Assembly (NCBI GenBank): GCA_002708885.1
Contig: PAPL01000093.1
Location: 1 to 15,628, forward strand
DNA from: Verrucomicrobiales bacterium
GTDB taxonomy: Bacteria; Verrucomicrobiota; Verrucomicrobiia; Verrucomicrobiales; DEV007
Reading direction: 5' to 3'
Length of the DNA stretch: 15,628 bases
In this document: one piece after another, positions 15,589-15,628 of the stretch
Layout: the number at the start of each line of letters is the position of its first letter
Position numbering within the stretch: position 1 is the first letter of the stretch
Made by a program: the position numbers and the translations under genes
The notes under the pieces: model-generated
The model's database searches: none
Told to the model about the DNA's origin: nothing
What the model saw: the letters and a program-made list of their open reading frames with translations, nothing else

Positions 15589-15628
15589 TTGTTGTTAACG
15601 GTTACTTATCCAAAGCAAAGCGGTAGAA

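Larger units (their letters stand above)
14293..15628. mobile_element. Left part of a putative integrative element inserted in tRNA-Leu (right end outside window)
   Basis: Because the orphan tRNA 3' half points leftwards (minus strand, 3' end at 14241), an insertion at the anticodon loop would place the element to the right of about 14292. The housekeeping chromosome would then lie to the left. This agrees with gene content: core genes up to 14197, then an accessory-type NERD gene. The integrase and the reconstituted tRNA-Leu would lie beyond the window. No integrase, transposase or phage gene is visible in the available part, so the call rests on the junction alone. Confidence 0.5.

Overview
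The window is AT-rich bacterial chromosomal DNA with dense coding. It carries a 2-oxoglutarate dehydrogenase pair, a Gld-type ABC operon with a DUF4340 protein, a menaquinone/ubiquinone methyltransferase, RmuC and a Tat-exported glycosylasparaginase. This mix would fit a heterotrophic Gram-negative of the Verrucomicrobiota/Bacteroidota kind. I lean weakly to a marine verrucomicrobial (Opitutae-like) genome, but no rRNA or other decisive marker is present. Most start codons lack a Shine-Dalgarno sequence and sit behind A/T-rich leaders.

Layout from left to right. (1) Positions 1-1233, minus strand: a permease of the DUF318/YraQ-YcgR type is followed by a TIGR03943/DUF1980-like membrane protein. 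The second gene runs off the left edge inside a perfect hexanucleotide repeat that encodes a (His-Asp)n tract, so this looks like a metal-handling pair. (2) A strong hairpin at 1361-1390 separates that pair from sucB (1471-2901) and sucA (3065-5860), both on the minus strand, which encode E2 and E1 of the 2-oxoglutarate dehydrogenase complex. (3) Divergent from sucA is a plus-strand operon (6027-11226): ABC ATPase, ABC permease, GldG-like auxiliary protein and a DUF4340 protein. It resembles the GldA-GldF-GldG transporter. The DUF4340 protein is built from four copies of one repeat. (4) ubiE/menG (11245-11922, minus) converges on that operon and diverges from rmuC (12018-13112, plus). A glycosylasparaginase (13175-14197, plus) follows.

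(5) The right end is probably accessory DNA. At 14241-14292 on the minus strand lies the 3' half of a tRNA-Leu (anticodon CAG): anticodon loop, variable arm, T arm and acceptor 3' strand, with no 5' half. This is the usual scar left when an integrative element enters a tRNA gene. By orientation, the chromosome lies to the left, the element extends rightwards past the window, and an intact tRNA-Leu is predicted at its far end. A pair of 10-bp direct repeats lies about 105 bp inside the boundary. The only element gene visible (14476-15588, minus) encodes an unusual membrane protein with an N-terminal NERD nuclease-like domain, two membrane helices between cysteine pairs, and a C-terminal GYF_2 domain.

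The most interesting points are the tRNA-Leu junction with its NERD-GYF cargo, the slippage-prone poly(His-Asp) tract, and the fourfold repeat of the DUF4340 protein.
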